64,000 nucleotides of DNA, taken from the NCBI GenBank assembly GCA_027475525.1, contig JAMWFC010000044.1:683340-747339 (forward strand), written 5' to 3'. Shown one piece after another: positions 9,300 to 21,076 of this stretch. The DNA comes from Macrolepiota albuminosa. Taxonomy: Eukaryota > Basidiomycota > Agaricomycetes > Agaricales > Agaricaceae. The notes under the pieces were generated by a model. That model was not told the DNA's origin and ran no database searches. It worked only from the letters and a program-made list of their open reading frames with translations. Made by a program: the position numbers and the translations under genes. Numbering within the stretch: position 1 is the first letter of the stretch; each line of letters begins with the position of its first letter.

Positions 9300-11600
9300 G
9301 GCCAGATGAGCCACAGCAGGCTTGATGCCTACCAGGATAGCAGAGGCCTGCATAGAGGAAGTGCCAGAGGAGGCTGCAATCTATGAAGCAGAGACAGTGG
9401 AAAATTGTTTTCCACATACTCCTGCTATAGAAGAGGTCAAGAAGGATGACAACCTCTCAGAGGAGGCTTCTGAGTCCTTTACAAACAACAATGCCGGTGC
9501 AGAGGAACAGTGGTTGAAACTTGCTTACACTGTGCGCTTGTGAGTGTTCTGGAATCTACACCCAGAAATGATGAAATACACCATCTAGGCATGACTTGAG
9601 CATTATGCTTTAGCACATATATTAGCACTTAGGTGACAAGAGCACAAAGTGCCTGTTGTATTCAGTACTAAATATACAGATTTAATGGTGAGAGTTCTCT
9701 TTTTGGAACTCCAGATGTATCTGCAGCATAAGGCCACAAGACAATTGGGGGTATTGACTTCCTGGAGCCACACAGCTTAGAAATGCTTGGCATGTCATAA
9801 TCAAAACGTTGGAGTCAAGCTAGTGGAGGCAGCATGGGTGCAGAAAGTGCCCAAGGCAAACCCAATGAGTACATTTTATACTTCAGCAGGACAAGGGCAG
9901 CATGAGGAGCCCCCTCACATGCATAACCAAGACTCTAGAACAGATACTTGGATGGGCAAGCCAGTACTGCTTGCAAGGTGGAGAGTGAGGCATCTATAAT
10001 GCTGCATGTGCCAATGGCAGAAATGTTGAATGACTAAGTCACATATCAACGCATGTGCAATTGTGATCTCAGGACTCAGGGACAATCCCTTATTGACAAT
10101 CAGGGCATCATATTCAAGGGCATCAAGCCCACTGACAAGATGCATCGTCAATTTGTGATGCAGAGCCAGGAGAATCAATCTTCTCCAAAACCAGGGCAGT
10201 GCAGCAATCATAATTGAGGAGACTTTCTTGATCAAGATGGCACCATGAGATGTATTGCCCCTGGTAGATGCCAGGACAAGTGTTCTAGATCAACTCTCTG
10301 AGACAAAGACAATTATGCCCATAGTCATGGAGGCTCAGGACATCTGCAGCAGGGTGGACAAGAAAAATCACTTCTCTAAGCCAATGATCTAGTGACTAGA
10401 TCCCTGGGCCAGAGAGAGGCCATTCATATGCATTGCAAAGCCATGCATGACCACCTTCATTGAGTAGTCAATGATGTCTTGAGAGTAACCTTACAGTTAC
10501 CAGATGGGATGAAGCTGCATAAAGCAGACAGTAGGCACATTTGAGCTTACTTAGGTGCATACAAGTTCAGTGACTTGGAGGACTGGGCAATGGACATGTG
10601 CACCCACCTTGCCATGTGTCTATATGGTGGAGACCATATAGAATGAAAACAAATTTTTGTTCTGCCCAAGTTCTTGGCCAGAAAGGCCATGAGTTGGTCT
10701 GATAGGCAGTATTGCACGTCAACTAGATCCAGTATGATTAGATGTTTAAGGGAGTTCTTATAGGACTGTACAATCAATTTGTACACCTTTTAACATTACA
10801 GGATGCAAGGCAGAACTTCCAGTCTGCAAAGTACACCTAGAAGTTGGGTGTATAATATCTTTAATGACCATGTCCAAAACATGGCAGTATATCCAGACAA
10901 GTAAACTATGCTCAAAATGTTCTTGGATGGTATTCTAGCAGACATGTGACACTATCTGATTTGTGAGGATAATTTGTAGCATACACTAAAAGGTATAAGT
11001 AGTCTCTTAAGACTGCTAACTACTACAAGCATCATAGTAGCTATAAAAGAGAAAGCAGGTGACCTACACCTGTTGTGGCACTCTCATGAGGTCAGCACAT
11101 AGAGACCCTCCTGGCCAAGAAGACTAACATAGACTGTGACCACAACACAAGGTTTGTGGTGTGCTGAGCCTCTGTGAAAAATCAAGGACATAGCCACTCA
11201 TGCTCTAAGCAGGCTCTAGAAGGAGAACATCCAAAACCCAGGCTGGAAATCAAGCCAGCCAACCCATCTGGTCAGACAGGAACATGCTTCACATATGGCC
11301 AACCAGGCCACTATGCTACCAGCTGTTCTACAAGGGCAGGAGCCCATAAAAAGGAGTATACATGCCACACATACTGCAGTAGCAAGTGGGAGTGACAAAG
11401 ATATCTCTGCTAGTTCTGAGGCTGAACACCCTATTGACAACCAGAAGCCTCCTGAAGTGGCATCAGATGCAGAGCCTGAGAGTGTGGTCATGGAGGAGAA
11501 GGAGTATGTCATAGTAGACATATTCAATGACATTTTTGAAAATAAGTACTACAGTCATGACAGCAACATGCCTGGCAGCAATGATGGATTGGCCATCTTT
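9300..11600 (+). pseudogene. Gypsy-2 Gag (heavily decayed)
   Basis: An acidic N-terminal region (9322-9543) is followed by stop-rich sequence. A capsid-like stretch can be read at about 10545-11060 (SDLEDWAMDMCTHLAMCLYG, then FNDHVQNMAVYPDK, then MFLDGILADM) across several in-frame TAG codons. The zinc knuckle at 11285-11326 reads CFTYGQPGHYATSC: the family pattern CX2CX4HX4C has its second Cys changed to Tyr, a G-to-A change. Downstream (to about 11600) is an acidic Ser/Glu-rich linker. The start cannot be fixed because the upstream region is decayed and carries the solo LTR and two duplications. Confidence 0.65.
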
Positions 11601-11689
11601 AAATGACCATGACAAGAATAACATTGTGAGAATGAAGAAAGTTACTCTTTGTCAAGCAGAGGGCATATTGCAGCACCCTACATTGAAAT

Positions 11690-12132
11690 GTGCAGACAAG
11701 GAGTGTCTGGTCTTATATGTGGATGTAAATGGCCACAAGGCCTGGACCTTCTGAGACTCTGGGAGTACTACTTTGGGTATTACACCCCAATTTGTCTATA
11801 TGTACAGAATTTCCATACAGGAGTTAGACACTCCATTGGCCTTGCAATTGGGCACTGTAGGAAGCTGTGCTATGGTGCAGTATAGGACAAATGTAACTGT
11901 TCAGACACCTGGCTCACATAGCCAGGAATATATGGATGTAGCAAACTTTGATTGCTATGATATAACATTGAAAACACTGTTCATGCAGCATAACAAAGTT
12001 ATGTTGGACTTTGAGCACTGTCAAATGCTGATAAATGGAAAAGTTATCCCAGCAGAATGTGCTACAGCAGACAATACTGATAATTGTCTTTGTCATCACC
12101 ACACTATGAAGAAGTATAAAGATTCTCCATGA
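11690..12132 (+). pseudogene. Gypsy-2 aspartic protease
   Basis: The signature DSGSTT is read just after a TGA at about 11753-11755 (…AWTF, stop, DSGSTTLGITPQFVYMY), followed by QELDTPLALQLGTVGSCAMV, NVTVQTPGSH and DIANFDCYDITLKT-like text ending with VMLDFEHCQMLINGKVIPA. This arrangement matches the retropepsin domain of agaricomycete chromoviruses. The catalytic Asp is present; the nonsense codon immediately before it and the lack of a joined frame with gag make it a pseudogene. Confidence 0.7.
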
Positions 12133-12590
12133 CTTGGTTGGCAGAAGGCACTAACAGTGAAAGATGTGGCTGAGGATGCACAGGCTATGCCTGGGCTAAG
12201 CCCAGATCACCAGGCAGTGATGATGAGTGAGGAGAAGTATCAAGCCTCCAAGATGACTAAGGGTGCATAGCTACTCCAGACAATAGAGGTGCAAAGCTTC
12301 CAGGAAAATGCCATCAGAAGGTGAAGAAGTTTGAGGGCTCAGTGGATGTATGTCCACCTATGTCCTTGTAAGTCAAGCTAGAGGACTTGAAGAATAGCAT
12401 CTGAGAGGCAGAAGCTTCAGAATATGAGGACATGTGGTCCTTATAGGAGCAGCCAGCTCCCTTACCCAAGTACAACTGGGCATATAACCCTCAAATACTA
12501 CAAGAGTGTAACGAGCTGGTGGCAGCCACTTGTATGTGAAATGTGCACTGACAACAGACAACTGTTGTATCAGAGTATTGTCAGCCAGCT

Positions 12591-14215
12591 ATGGACAAAG
12601 TTTCCATAGCATATTTGATTAGACATGAGGGGAAGACTCTTATGGTCTATAAGACAGTGAAAGCAGAGCCCCCACTATGGCTGCACATATCTGATGACAG
12701 TGTTGACTGGGTGCTCACTATGTGTGAGCAATATAAACAGCAGCCTTGTCTTCCCTCAGACATAGTCAAAGTACTTTCCCCATTACATCTAAAGGGGAAA
12801 CAGAAGGCAATGAGCCTTTGTAAGAATGACATTCTTCAGCTACATCAGCAATGGCAAGAAGAATTTGCCAATATGGTCAATGGGACCAAAGAGGAGCTCC
12901 CACCATGGTGGGAAGTAAACTATGAGATCAATCTTATAGACAAGAGCAAGCAGTATAAGTACTACTTGACATGTTGTCTGCACACACTCCAGGAGCAACT
13001 ATGTAATAAAACTAATCACTATTTGAATGCTCAATGGTGGTCACCATGTATCACTACTTAGGCTACACCGTTGCTGTGCATTCTGAAGAAGAACAGAACT
13101 CTTTATACTGCTCTTGATGTGCACCAGCATAATAACAACACTATAAAGGATGTAACTCCTTTACCAGATCAAAAGGTAATCTAGGAAGATGTGGCTTGAG
13201 CAAAGTATTGCTCAAAAATCAACCTCACTGATGCTTATAAGCAGGTGTGCATCTGCACTAAAGATATATCTAAGACTGTGTTTGCATCAACCATGGGTAT
13301 GTTCACCAGCAATATTATACAAATTGGGGACTGCAAGGCCTCCACAACCTTTCAGAGGTTAATGACCTTTATATTTTGTGATGTGATAGAATGCTTTATG
13401 CATGTCTACCTAGATAACATATTTATCTATTCAGATTCCATTAAGGAGCATGAACAGCTCCTCAGAGTTGTGTTTAAACAACTATGCAGCTATACTTGAA
13501 ATAGAAGAAATATGAGCTCTACACTCAAAGTGTAGACTGTCTAGGACATGTCATCAATGAGCAGAGTATCCACCCAGATCAAGACAAGCTCAACCACATT
13601 TGAAAGTAATGCACACCACAAGACTACAATGACATCCAACATTTTGTTGGCCTTGTCAACTACATTTCAAGCTTTCTGCCTAATGTCACTGCTTATATGG
13701 GGCCACTCATGGCCATGATGCAGAATGGGTCACTGTTTAATTGGCAGCTGCTGCATCAGCAGCATTTTGAAATGGTCAAACAGATCTGTACAAAGACCCC
13801 AGTCATTCAACCAATTGACCCCAGATGGGATGAGCCCATCTAGCTCATATGTGATGCATCAAAGACAGGTGTCAGGGCCATGTATGACCAAGAAAGCAGC
13901 TGGCAGACATGCCACCCAGCAGAGTTTATGTCAATGAAGTTCATGACCATCTAGCAAAATTATGCTGTGCATGAGCTAGAAACTCTAGCAATACTTGAGG
14001 CTCTCCTCAAGTGGGAAGATAAGTTAAGGAATACCTCATCCATATCATCACTGACTACAAGATGCTTGAGTTCTTCAAAACTCAGGTGAACTTGTCACTA
14101 CATCAGTGATGGTGGATTGACTATATGTTGAGATATCAATTTGACATCATCTACATTAAAGGTGAACTCAATAAAGTAGCAGACTGCTTGTCTCACTATT
14201 TTGAGAGTAATGTAG
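12591..14215 (+). pseudogene. Gypsy-2 reverse transcriptase and RNase H (broken)
   Basis: The frame 12591-13061 carries the N-terminal connector of the polymerase. It is followed by LCILKKNRTLYTALDVHQHN, then DAYKQVCICTKDISKTVFAS, TTFQRLMTFIFCDVIECFMH and the catalytic motif, which reads VYLDNIFIY: the second Asp of the YLDD pair is replaced by Asn, again a G-to-A change. Fragments of RNase H and the connection domain follow in shifted frames (13560-14100), ending with IIYIKGELNKVADCLSHYF at about 14155-14205, the usual end of gypsy RNase H. Many TAG and TGA codons interrupt it. Active-site damage independent of the frameshifts shows that this copy is dead. Confidence 0.82.
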
Positions 14216-14819
14216 TTAGGAAGACTCATAAGCCTCATGGGTATGTGCAGGCAGACTGCTGCATTGACCCAGATGGAGAGGACTTACCTCTTCACTGGTA
14301 CCAGGAGCTCAAGGAGCATGTCCTAGAAGTACACACAATGCATGATGATAAACAGAGACAAAGTACTTGTCTCAGAGAGCAGTGTGAAGAGCAAAACATA
14401 GCTGCTGAGATGCTGAGGGAGAACAAAGCCAGGAAACCAGCCCAGCCTGGGGAGCCTGAGTGCCCTGACCAACTTTTTACTCTGGCTGAAATGCTAGAAG
14501 GCAAATTGCCTTTGTCCCAGCCACCTAGCCTGAAGAAGAATGACTTTTGTAAGAAAGTGGTGCAGAAGTATGAATAGGACTCTCTATTTGTTGAGGTGAT
14601 CAGCAACTCTGATGACCATCCATGGTTCAGGCAAGGGCCTGATAGTCTAATCATGACAGAAAACCATCAAGGAGTGGCAGTGACCTTCATTCCCCAAGAG
14701 CACACCATTGTGACGTGCATATTGAACCAGGCACATGAACTGGTGGGGCACTTCAGTGCTGCACAGATACATCCAGAGGTAGTGTTGGTGGCCCTGGTAA
14801 TAGGACCCCACACAGGCTA

Positions 14820-15715
14820 GGCACATCAACAGCAGGCTTGACATCAGCTCTGGGCATCTTGCTGTGCCTGTTCCAAACTTGGTGCATACAATTTGTTCAT
14901 TTTAGGCCTTACCCAATGGCCATGCATGGCAAGCAATAGATCTGATCAGTGATAGTGCTAGCAGCAGCTAGAATGACAGCTGGCATCATGCTACCAGCAA
15001 TCATTGACAGGTGGCATCAATCAATCAGCATGTAGCACCACTAGCTGACAATAGCACTTATGAATTAGGAATAATGTCATTTACTCATAATAGATGGCAT
15101 GGCATTTACCCTGGTGCCTGATGTCTCTTGGCACCCCTCTCTCAGTCAGGAGAATAGCTTTCTTGTTTTATTTTTTATTATTTAGTTTAATGCATGACAT
15201 TTAATTGCATTTCTTACAGTTCACCACTTTTTGGTGACTCTTAAGCCAATTAGCGATGGAGAACTTATCTTTACTATAAATACTTACTATTGTCACTAGC
15301 TACACACAGAACAGAGTACCCTGTTTACCCCTCAGTTCATTTTATGGTTCAGATTTCATTTGCACTGACAAAGTCCATAGTCACCAAGTGTCTGAACACC
15401 TTTAGCCTGCTTGCCACAGTAATGTTTATAGAACCTACACACCTTGCACCTATGGCAGGCAACACACAGCTTAGATGCCACTAAGCCTCTAGTTTTCTTG
15501 CCATATTGCTTGTCACACTTTACTCATATCTGCTTCTCTCTTTCATATAGGTGCACTTCATCATTAGCACACCATCCTTACTGACATTCATCTAAACTTG
15601 CTGTTTAACTCATTTCTAACTTGTTCTTTGGAAACTGCCTGGTACTCCCTTAAAACTTAGCATGCCCAACGCATTGTGTATAGATCAGTAGCTATAAACT
15701 ATATCTGCTACTGAT
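14820..15715. other. Unidentified stretch of about 0.9 kb splitting the Gypsy-2 integrase zinc finger
   Basis: Compared with related integrases, this length should not lie between the HH and CC halves of the zinc-binding module. It is AT-rich, lacks coding text, and has a TATA-like TATAAATA near 15283. A solo LTR or MITE insertion is possible, but no clear terminal repeats or target duplication were found. Confidence 0.4.
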
Positions 15716-15866
15716 CTACTTTTTGGGCATCATCACCAAATAGCCCAAGAGGTTACCAAGTTCTGTGCATCCTGCGCAGCATGTCAAAGGATCTACTTTT
15801 TGGGCATCATCACCAAATAGCCCAAGAGGTTACCAAGTTCTGTGCATCCTGCGCAGCATGTCAAAG
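15713..15866. repeat. 77-bp perfect tandem duplication (5 of 10)
   Basis: Positions 15713-15789 equal 15790-15866 exactly. It duplicates the CC half of the integrase zinc-binding module. Confidence 0.95.
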
Positions 15867-16442
15867 ACAAAACTGCCCTCTGGACCCTCTGCTAAGAAGC
15901 TGCACCAGCTTCCAGTGCTGGTGAAGCCTTGGGACTCAATTGGAATGGACTTTATATGTCTCTTTTCTAAGTCAAGAGGATTTAATTACTTCTGGGTGGT
16001 GATATGCCACATGACAAGCATGGTGCACCTTATACCAATGCAAACAACATTGACAGTTAAGGAGCTGTCATGGATCTACCTCAGGGAGATTGTTAGGCTG
16101 CATGGGCTGCCTAGTACTATTGTGAGCAACTGTGACTCAAAATTCATGTTGCAATAGTAGAGGAAACTCCACAAGCTATTGGGAGCCAGACTCCTGATGT
16201 CAATGTCATTCCATCTACAGATAGATGGTCAGACTCAGTGGGAAAACTGCAATATAGGCCAGATTCTATGAGCAGTTGTCTACCCTGATCAACAAGACTG
16301 GGTGAACTGGTATCTACTTACTGAGTTTGCAATTAATGCAAGTATCTCCAAAGCCACAGAGTATGCACTCTTTGAGCTCAATAGAGAGTATATGCCCTTC
16401 ATGCTGCACAAAATTTGCACAGATGTAGCTGCCCATAAAGAG

Positions 16443-16596
16443 GTGGTCAAGTTTGCCAAGCAAGCCCTGGAAAATATTGCATTTGTGCATGATGCTATCA
16501 TCAAGACACAAGTTTTTCAGTGGTCAAGTTTGCCAAGCAAGCCCTGGAAAATATTGCATTTGTGCATGATGCTATCATCAAGACACAAGTTTTTCA
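16443..16596. repeat. 77-bp perfect tandem duplication (6 of 10)
   Basis: The period is 77 bp, with three extra matching bases at the junction by chance. It duplicates the integrase C-terminal segment FAKQALENIAFVHDAIIKTQ. Confidence 0.95.
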
Positions 16597-17161
16597 GTGA
16601 AAAATGCTAATCATCATAGACAGAGGATCTGCCTATAGCAGTAGAAGTGTTGGTCTACTTGTCAATATGTAACTTGAGGCTATCTAAGGGACGGGCAAGC
16701 TTTGCCTGAAATGGATAGGCCCATACCGCATGCTAGAGGCAGAGCCTAGTACCTCCAACTATGTGCTGAAACTGCCACAGGCATTACAGGAACAATGTGT
16801 TATTCTGAAGTTCCATGTGTTGCTGCTGCGACTATATGACATGTCTGATGACACATTGTTTTCTAACAGTATGACTCCAGGCCCCTATGACTTTGAGGCA
16901 CAGGACAATGACAAATGGTTTGTCAAGTATATAATCAAACATCAATAGACTGAGCAGAATACACTCAAATTTGAGGTATGTTGGTCCCTTAAAAACACAA
17001 TATGGGAGCCATACTCCCATTGCTCCAAGCTAGCAGCAGTTGACCACTATTTGGAGTTGAAGAACGTTAAGTGCCCATATCAGTTAGGTAAGCATGCCAG
17101 TGCCTAATTTGATTGGCAGTGCCAATCACAGCTTGGCTGAGTTGGTCAGCAACTATGGCTG

Positions 17162-20100
17162 AGACACGTCTTGAAATTCAAAAATTTTTTTTTCTCTTTT
17201 TTCCTTCAAACATAGACACTTCACCCATAGACCAGGACAATCAACTGCTGCTGCAGCAGCAGCAGCTCATTGAGTTTTCATCATTGAGCATACCATCAGC
17301 TGAAGGGGGGCAGATAGTTTCCTCACTTATCCAAAATGTGCTCCAGTAAGAACAATTGCAATAGGCTGTGGGCTTCTCACAGCAGCAGCAACAACCAGTG
17401 GCAGGCTATCTACCACAGCAGCTGGTGATCAGTGGCTATCAGCCACAACAACTCATGCAGGGCAACTTCTTGCTTCAAAATGTATTCATGGGCGGTTTTC
17501 TACCTTATCAGACAGAAGCAGGTGCTTACGTGCCACATCAAGCTGAGAACCAACCTCAGCAATTCCTGTACAAATGGCTATTTAGCCCCCAAGTGATGCC
17601 AGGATGAGGGCAAACCCCAGTAATAGCAAGGAGAACAATAGGACTGCCATCTCTGCTCCTATTTATGATCCCAGCATACTATCCAGGCATGGCTGGTATG
17701 CCAGCAACAATGCTGTTCTCCCTGGCTTGGATGAGAGCTTGGGGTGTGATGCCTCAGTATGGTGCTTTGTATGAAGCACCCATTGAGAGAGGCAAATTGG
17801 CCTCCCAGTCAGCCACAATGCTGGTTGATAGTCCAGAGAGATGCAGATCATCCCTCATGCCAGCAACAACAGCTATTGAGAGCACAGAAGCTCTCAATAC
17901 AGAAACAAGTAGCAAGTTTCCAGCTGAAGTGCCAATGGAGAGCCTGGCCAAGCTCTCCCTATTATAGTGGCTAGACATGCTGCACCAACCTGAGCCCAGC
18001 TCAGAAGAAAAGTTGCATCCTCAATGTGACAAAGAAAAAGCACAGGCTGTTGAGCCTACTCACAATCAGGACTTTGTCCTGGCTTTCCTCCTTCAATGTC
18101 TGGGAGATAACAGGTACAATGTACCTGCAGACTTGTCATTTCTCTGTGATGTGGAGGCCATTGTTCTTATCAGTTGGATGATGGACAACATGAATTACAT
18201 GTGCACACAGTGCAAAACTGACCTCCTTGCCCTTTTGGCCACTTGTAAGCAGCAGACTACACCTCTGAGTCAGGATACTGACTCTAGCAAAAGGGTGTGT
18301 CAGCAAGAAGTAGAGGATGTGCCCTCCCACTCAACTTTATCAAATGTTTCCACTCCTAGCCAGGAAGCCAGCCTAGGACAGAACATCCTCCCTTGTAATA
18401 ATGTCCCTGTTCCAGCTGCTCCCCAGCTGATTCAGTGCCTAGCTAGTGGCATCTCTGAGGTTATGTTGTTGTGACCTCTATTCATGATATCTACTATGCA
18501 CTCTGGGAAGCAGAGTTCCCAGGGCATTGGTGCATGCTCCAGTGAGGCTAAGGCCTCTCAACCCCAAAAGAATCATCAGAGTAAGCAACCAGAGGGGCAC
18601 ACCTATGTTAACGTGCACTTCTCCAAAGATGCCTCAAAAGGGGCCCCAGGAGCTAATATCCTCTAGCTACCTGCATTACTAGTGGAGGGCCCCCCAGCCC
18701 AGTATCCTTGTTTTGTGTGGATGATGAACCCACATTCAGAAAGTTCTGTTCTGAAGAGGCTGCTGTTGCTGTTTTCTGATGATAATTGGTATCAGGAGTC
18801 TGAGGAGGCTTGTATGGAATCTCCAGTGCCACACAAGACTGTGGCACAATATTTGGCACATAAATAGCGCAACAGCAATTGATGGGCTAAGATGGACTGT
18901 TGGATGCAGGAGAATGCCAAACAAAGAGCTGCCCTCCTCAAAGAAGAAACTGGGCACATCTCCAATGTGCTCAGTGTTGTAATCTACTGTAATCACACTG
19001 TCAAGTGCCAGAACTCATTCTTTGATGTGGGGTTGGCACCTTGATTCTATTGGTTGCAAGCAACCAACACTATCTTTGTTGGGTGAGACATGCAGCCAGG
19101 GCCTTCAAGGCCAACAAACTGGGCAATGTCATGCAAATGCTTTACAACAGCAAGGTATACCAAGTTGCATCTCAGGGATTCCTCCATAACTCTTGGGAGC
19201 TTTGATGGCTTCATGCACTAGTTAACAATCAGTTTATGCCAATTTGTCAGCATCAGTTGGGCTATCTTCTGCTCAACAAGTTTATACAGGTGACCCTCAA
19301 CTATTACCCTACTGCCTTGGACAGGACAATATCCCAACTACTCAATTGCAGTATCTTTTATGAATGCCAAGGAGCAGGAGCAAGTCTCATGTATAATTGT
19401 TCCTTTGCAAATTTATTGCCACAAGGAAAATGGGAGGCTGGCCTTTATAGGCCTGAACCCTCCTGGTCCAAAGCAGCCATTTGCTTTGGACTACCTGGGC
19501 TCTTATGCCCTACTATATGGGCATCCAGAGACGCCCAATATATAGACTTGTCTGGCCATAGACCATGCTATGTGTATTTATTGGTGCAGCCTTTTCAGGT
19601 TTGCACTTGTATACATTATTTGTGCCAGCCATCCATCTAAGTCCACAGTGCATAGGCACCTGGCCTCTACAAGAAGGCCATCACCGACTACAAGGCAGTT
19701 ACAGGGCAGCCATCACCGACTACAAGGCAGTTACAGGGCAGCCATTTGAGTCTCTTGATTTCCAAGCCCCAACTTTTGAGGCTTGACTTGTTGACATTCT
19801 GGAGGCATTGTTCTCTGTCTTCACTATCTTGGACATGCTACGTGTTCTCATTCATAACCAGATTCCAGTCAACTGAGCTAACCATGCATACACCTATGGG
19901 ATCATCTTGTTTGGCCCACATATTCTTTGCTGACCATCAGCTTTAGCAGAAAGCTATGGCAATCAATGATGAGAGGCTTCAATGCTTTGATCATTATGGG
20001 ACTCCCCAGTTCCTTGCTGAGTAGGATGAGTAGTGCAAGGCCACCATTGGCAATCAACAACATCTGATGCTACAGTAGCAGGACAATTGCTGTGTCTTTG

Positions 20101-20428
20101 ATGATGCATTCCACAATGGAATGTACCTCTACATTGAGCAGGACATTCACACTCATGAACTTTGGATGCACCACTACCCATCCAATGATGGGGCTGTTCC
20201 TGAGCCCAAAGAATCAATGATGGGTCAAACTATTGACCTCAATCTCACACTGTCCCCACTCTGGAATTATGACAACTCCCTGCTACAGGCAGGGCCATCA
20301 GGCACTTCTCATGAGCCTGCATCTGAGGATGACCTCCTTGACTATAACATGGACGATGCAACTGCTGATCCATTCCAAAAGTCTGGGGACTCTCCAATAG
20401 CCCTTGTTTCTGATTTACTAATGGCCTG
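17162..20428 (+). pseudogene. Gypsy-2 additional ORF downstream of integrase, function unknown
   Basis: After the chromodomain, where the 3' LTR would normally follow, about 3.3 kb of coding-like sequence continues on the same strand up to 45 bp before the 3' LTR. Open frames interrupted by single stops read first a Gln-rich N-terminus (LLLQQQQ, QQQQQPVAGYLPQQL with repeated GY-PQQ-like units, 17240-17570). A Met/Pro/Ala-rich part and the segment FLLQCLGDNRYNVPADLSFL with a CTQCKTDLLALL motif (18070-18250) follow. Then comes FVWMMNPHSESSVLKRLLLL (18715-18780), and finally an acidic end (NDERLQCFDHYGTPQFLAE, ELWMHHYPSNDG, DDLLDYNMDDATADPF, to 20428). No known domain was recognised. It shares the low CpG content of the rest of Gypsy-2, so it probably travelled with the element. 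Confidence 0.5.
19678..19741. repeat. 32-bp tandem duplication
   Basis: The 32-bp unit beginning CCATCACCGACTACAAGG is repeated once, directly adjacent. Its period differs from the 77-bp set, so a different origin is possible. Confidence 0.9.
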
Positions 20429-20473
20429 ACCATCGTGGTGCTTTGAGACCATAATTCAATCTGATTGGGGGGG

Positions 20474-20707
20474 TGTAGCATAGTGCACTATGTGGCCATG
20501 GCCACATAGCTTTTAGTTAGTAGAACTAGATAAAATTATATTATATTTATTATAATATAATTTTATTTACATTATTATAAGTACTTACTTAGCTGCTGCT
20601 TATTAAACAGCTTAATTTTGTGTCAAACTACATAGTCAATAGACCAGACTGGTCTGATTCTGTGCAGTGTGACTGCTAAGCTCTCTCAACTCTATAACTA
20701 CATTACA
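20474..20707 (+). repeat. Gypsy-2 3' LTR, 234 bp, rich in palindromes
   Basis: It begins TGTAGCATAG and ends ACATTACA, preceded by the purine tract TTGGGGGGG. It contains a perfect 10-bp palindrome at 20481-20490 and a perfect 22-bp palindrome at 20488-20509. A 15-bp-arm AT hairpin (TAAAATTATATTATA and its complement) and AGACCA-GAC-TGGTCT follow. Confidence 0.92.
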
Positions 20708-21074
20708 GCAGAAGTAACTTTCATAATAGTGGTTGAAGGCCAAGATGTGGTTCAACCAGCTTGAACCACTCCCAAATATATCTAAACATAGTCACATGAC
20801 TCTGTCTGTATTCCCACATACAACTTACTCCTTGTTTCTGACTAAAACAGGGATAAACCTGAAAAATTAGAGATGCTCAAAAAACTGTCCCAATGAGTGA
20901 ATATTTTAAAATGGCTATTGCTCCATCAGTTTTGATCTCAATTACATAAGCCTAGGTTCATTCTGTAGCTATGATGCCATAGTATTTTATCAGGATTTTA
21001 GGTACTTATCATCCTTCATGCCAATGTCATCTTTCAAAAAGTATGAAACATTGGGACAGTTTTTTGAGCCACTG
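20708..21074 (-). mobile_element. Tc1-D, 5' flank and terminal inverted repeat
   Basis: This continues the Tc1/mariner copy interrupted by Gypsy-2. On the minus strand it holds the untranslated 5' region and the terminal repeat ending at 21074 (…TTTTTTGAGCCACTG) next to a TA dinucleotide at 21075-21076, the expected target site. The repeat has an inner and an outer copy of the CTCAAAAAA-GTCCCAATG motif in opposite orientation. Confidence 0.85.
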
Positions 21075-21076
21075 TA

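Larger units (their letters stand above)
14660..17090 (+). pseudogene. Gypsy-2 integrase with chromodomain (broken)
   Basis: The first half of the zinc-binding module is visible at 14700-14765 (NQAHELVGHFSAAQ). Its second half FCASCAACQ is found only near 15755-15795 or in the duplicated copy after it, so the module is split by about 0.9 kb. The catalytic core follows (LPVLVKPWDSIGMDFI, WVVICHMTSMVHLIP, LHGLPSTIVSNCDSKF); the third acidic residue position reads DGQTQWEN, where relatives have Glu after QT. The C-terminal part has the hydrophobic KFHVLLLRLYDMSDDTLF segment and a chromodomain at about 16890-17080 (WFVKYIIKHQ, FEVCWSLKNTIWEPYS, VDHYLELKNVKCP). Two 77-bp duplications lie inside. 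Confidence 0.8.
6541..20707 (+). mobile_element. Gypsy-2: 14.2-kb Ty3/gypsy chromovirus with extra 3' coding region
   Basis: It is bounded by 234-bp LTRs at 6541-6774 and 20474-20707, with flanking target duplication GCAGG (6536-6540) versus GCAGA (20708-20712). A purine tract ATTGGGGGGG precedes the 3' LTR. Internal order on the plus strand is leader, solo-LTR insertion, gag, protease, reverse transcriptase/RNase H, integrase with chromodomain, then about 3.3 kb of additional coding-like sequence. All frames contain many stops, largely TAG and TGA, and CG dinucleotides are almost absent (for example 12001-12060 has none), indicating long decay. About 14 kb is much longer than the usual 5-7 kb; the excess is explained by the solo LTR, an unidentified stretch inside integrase and the extra region. 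It lies within Tc1-D. Confidence 0.88.
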
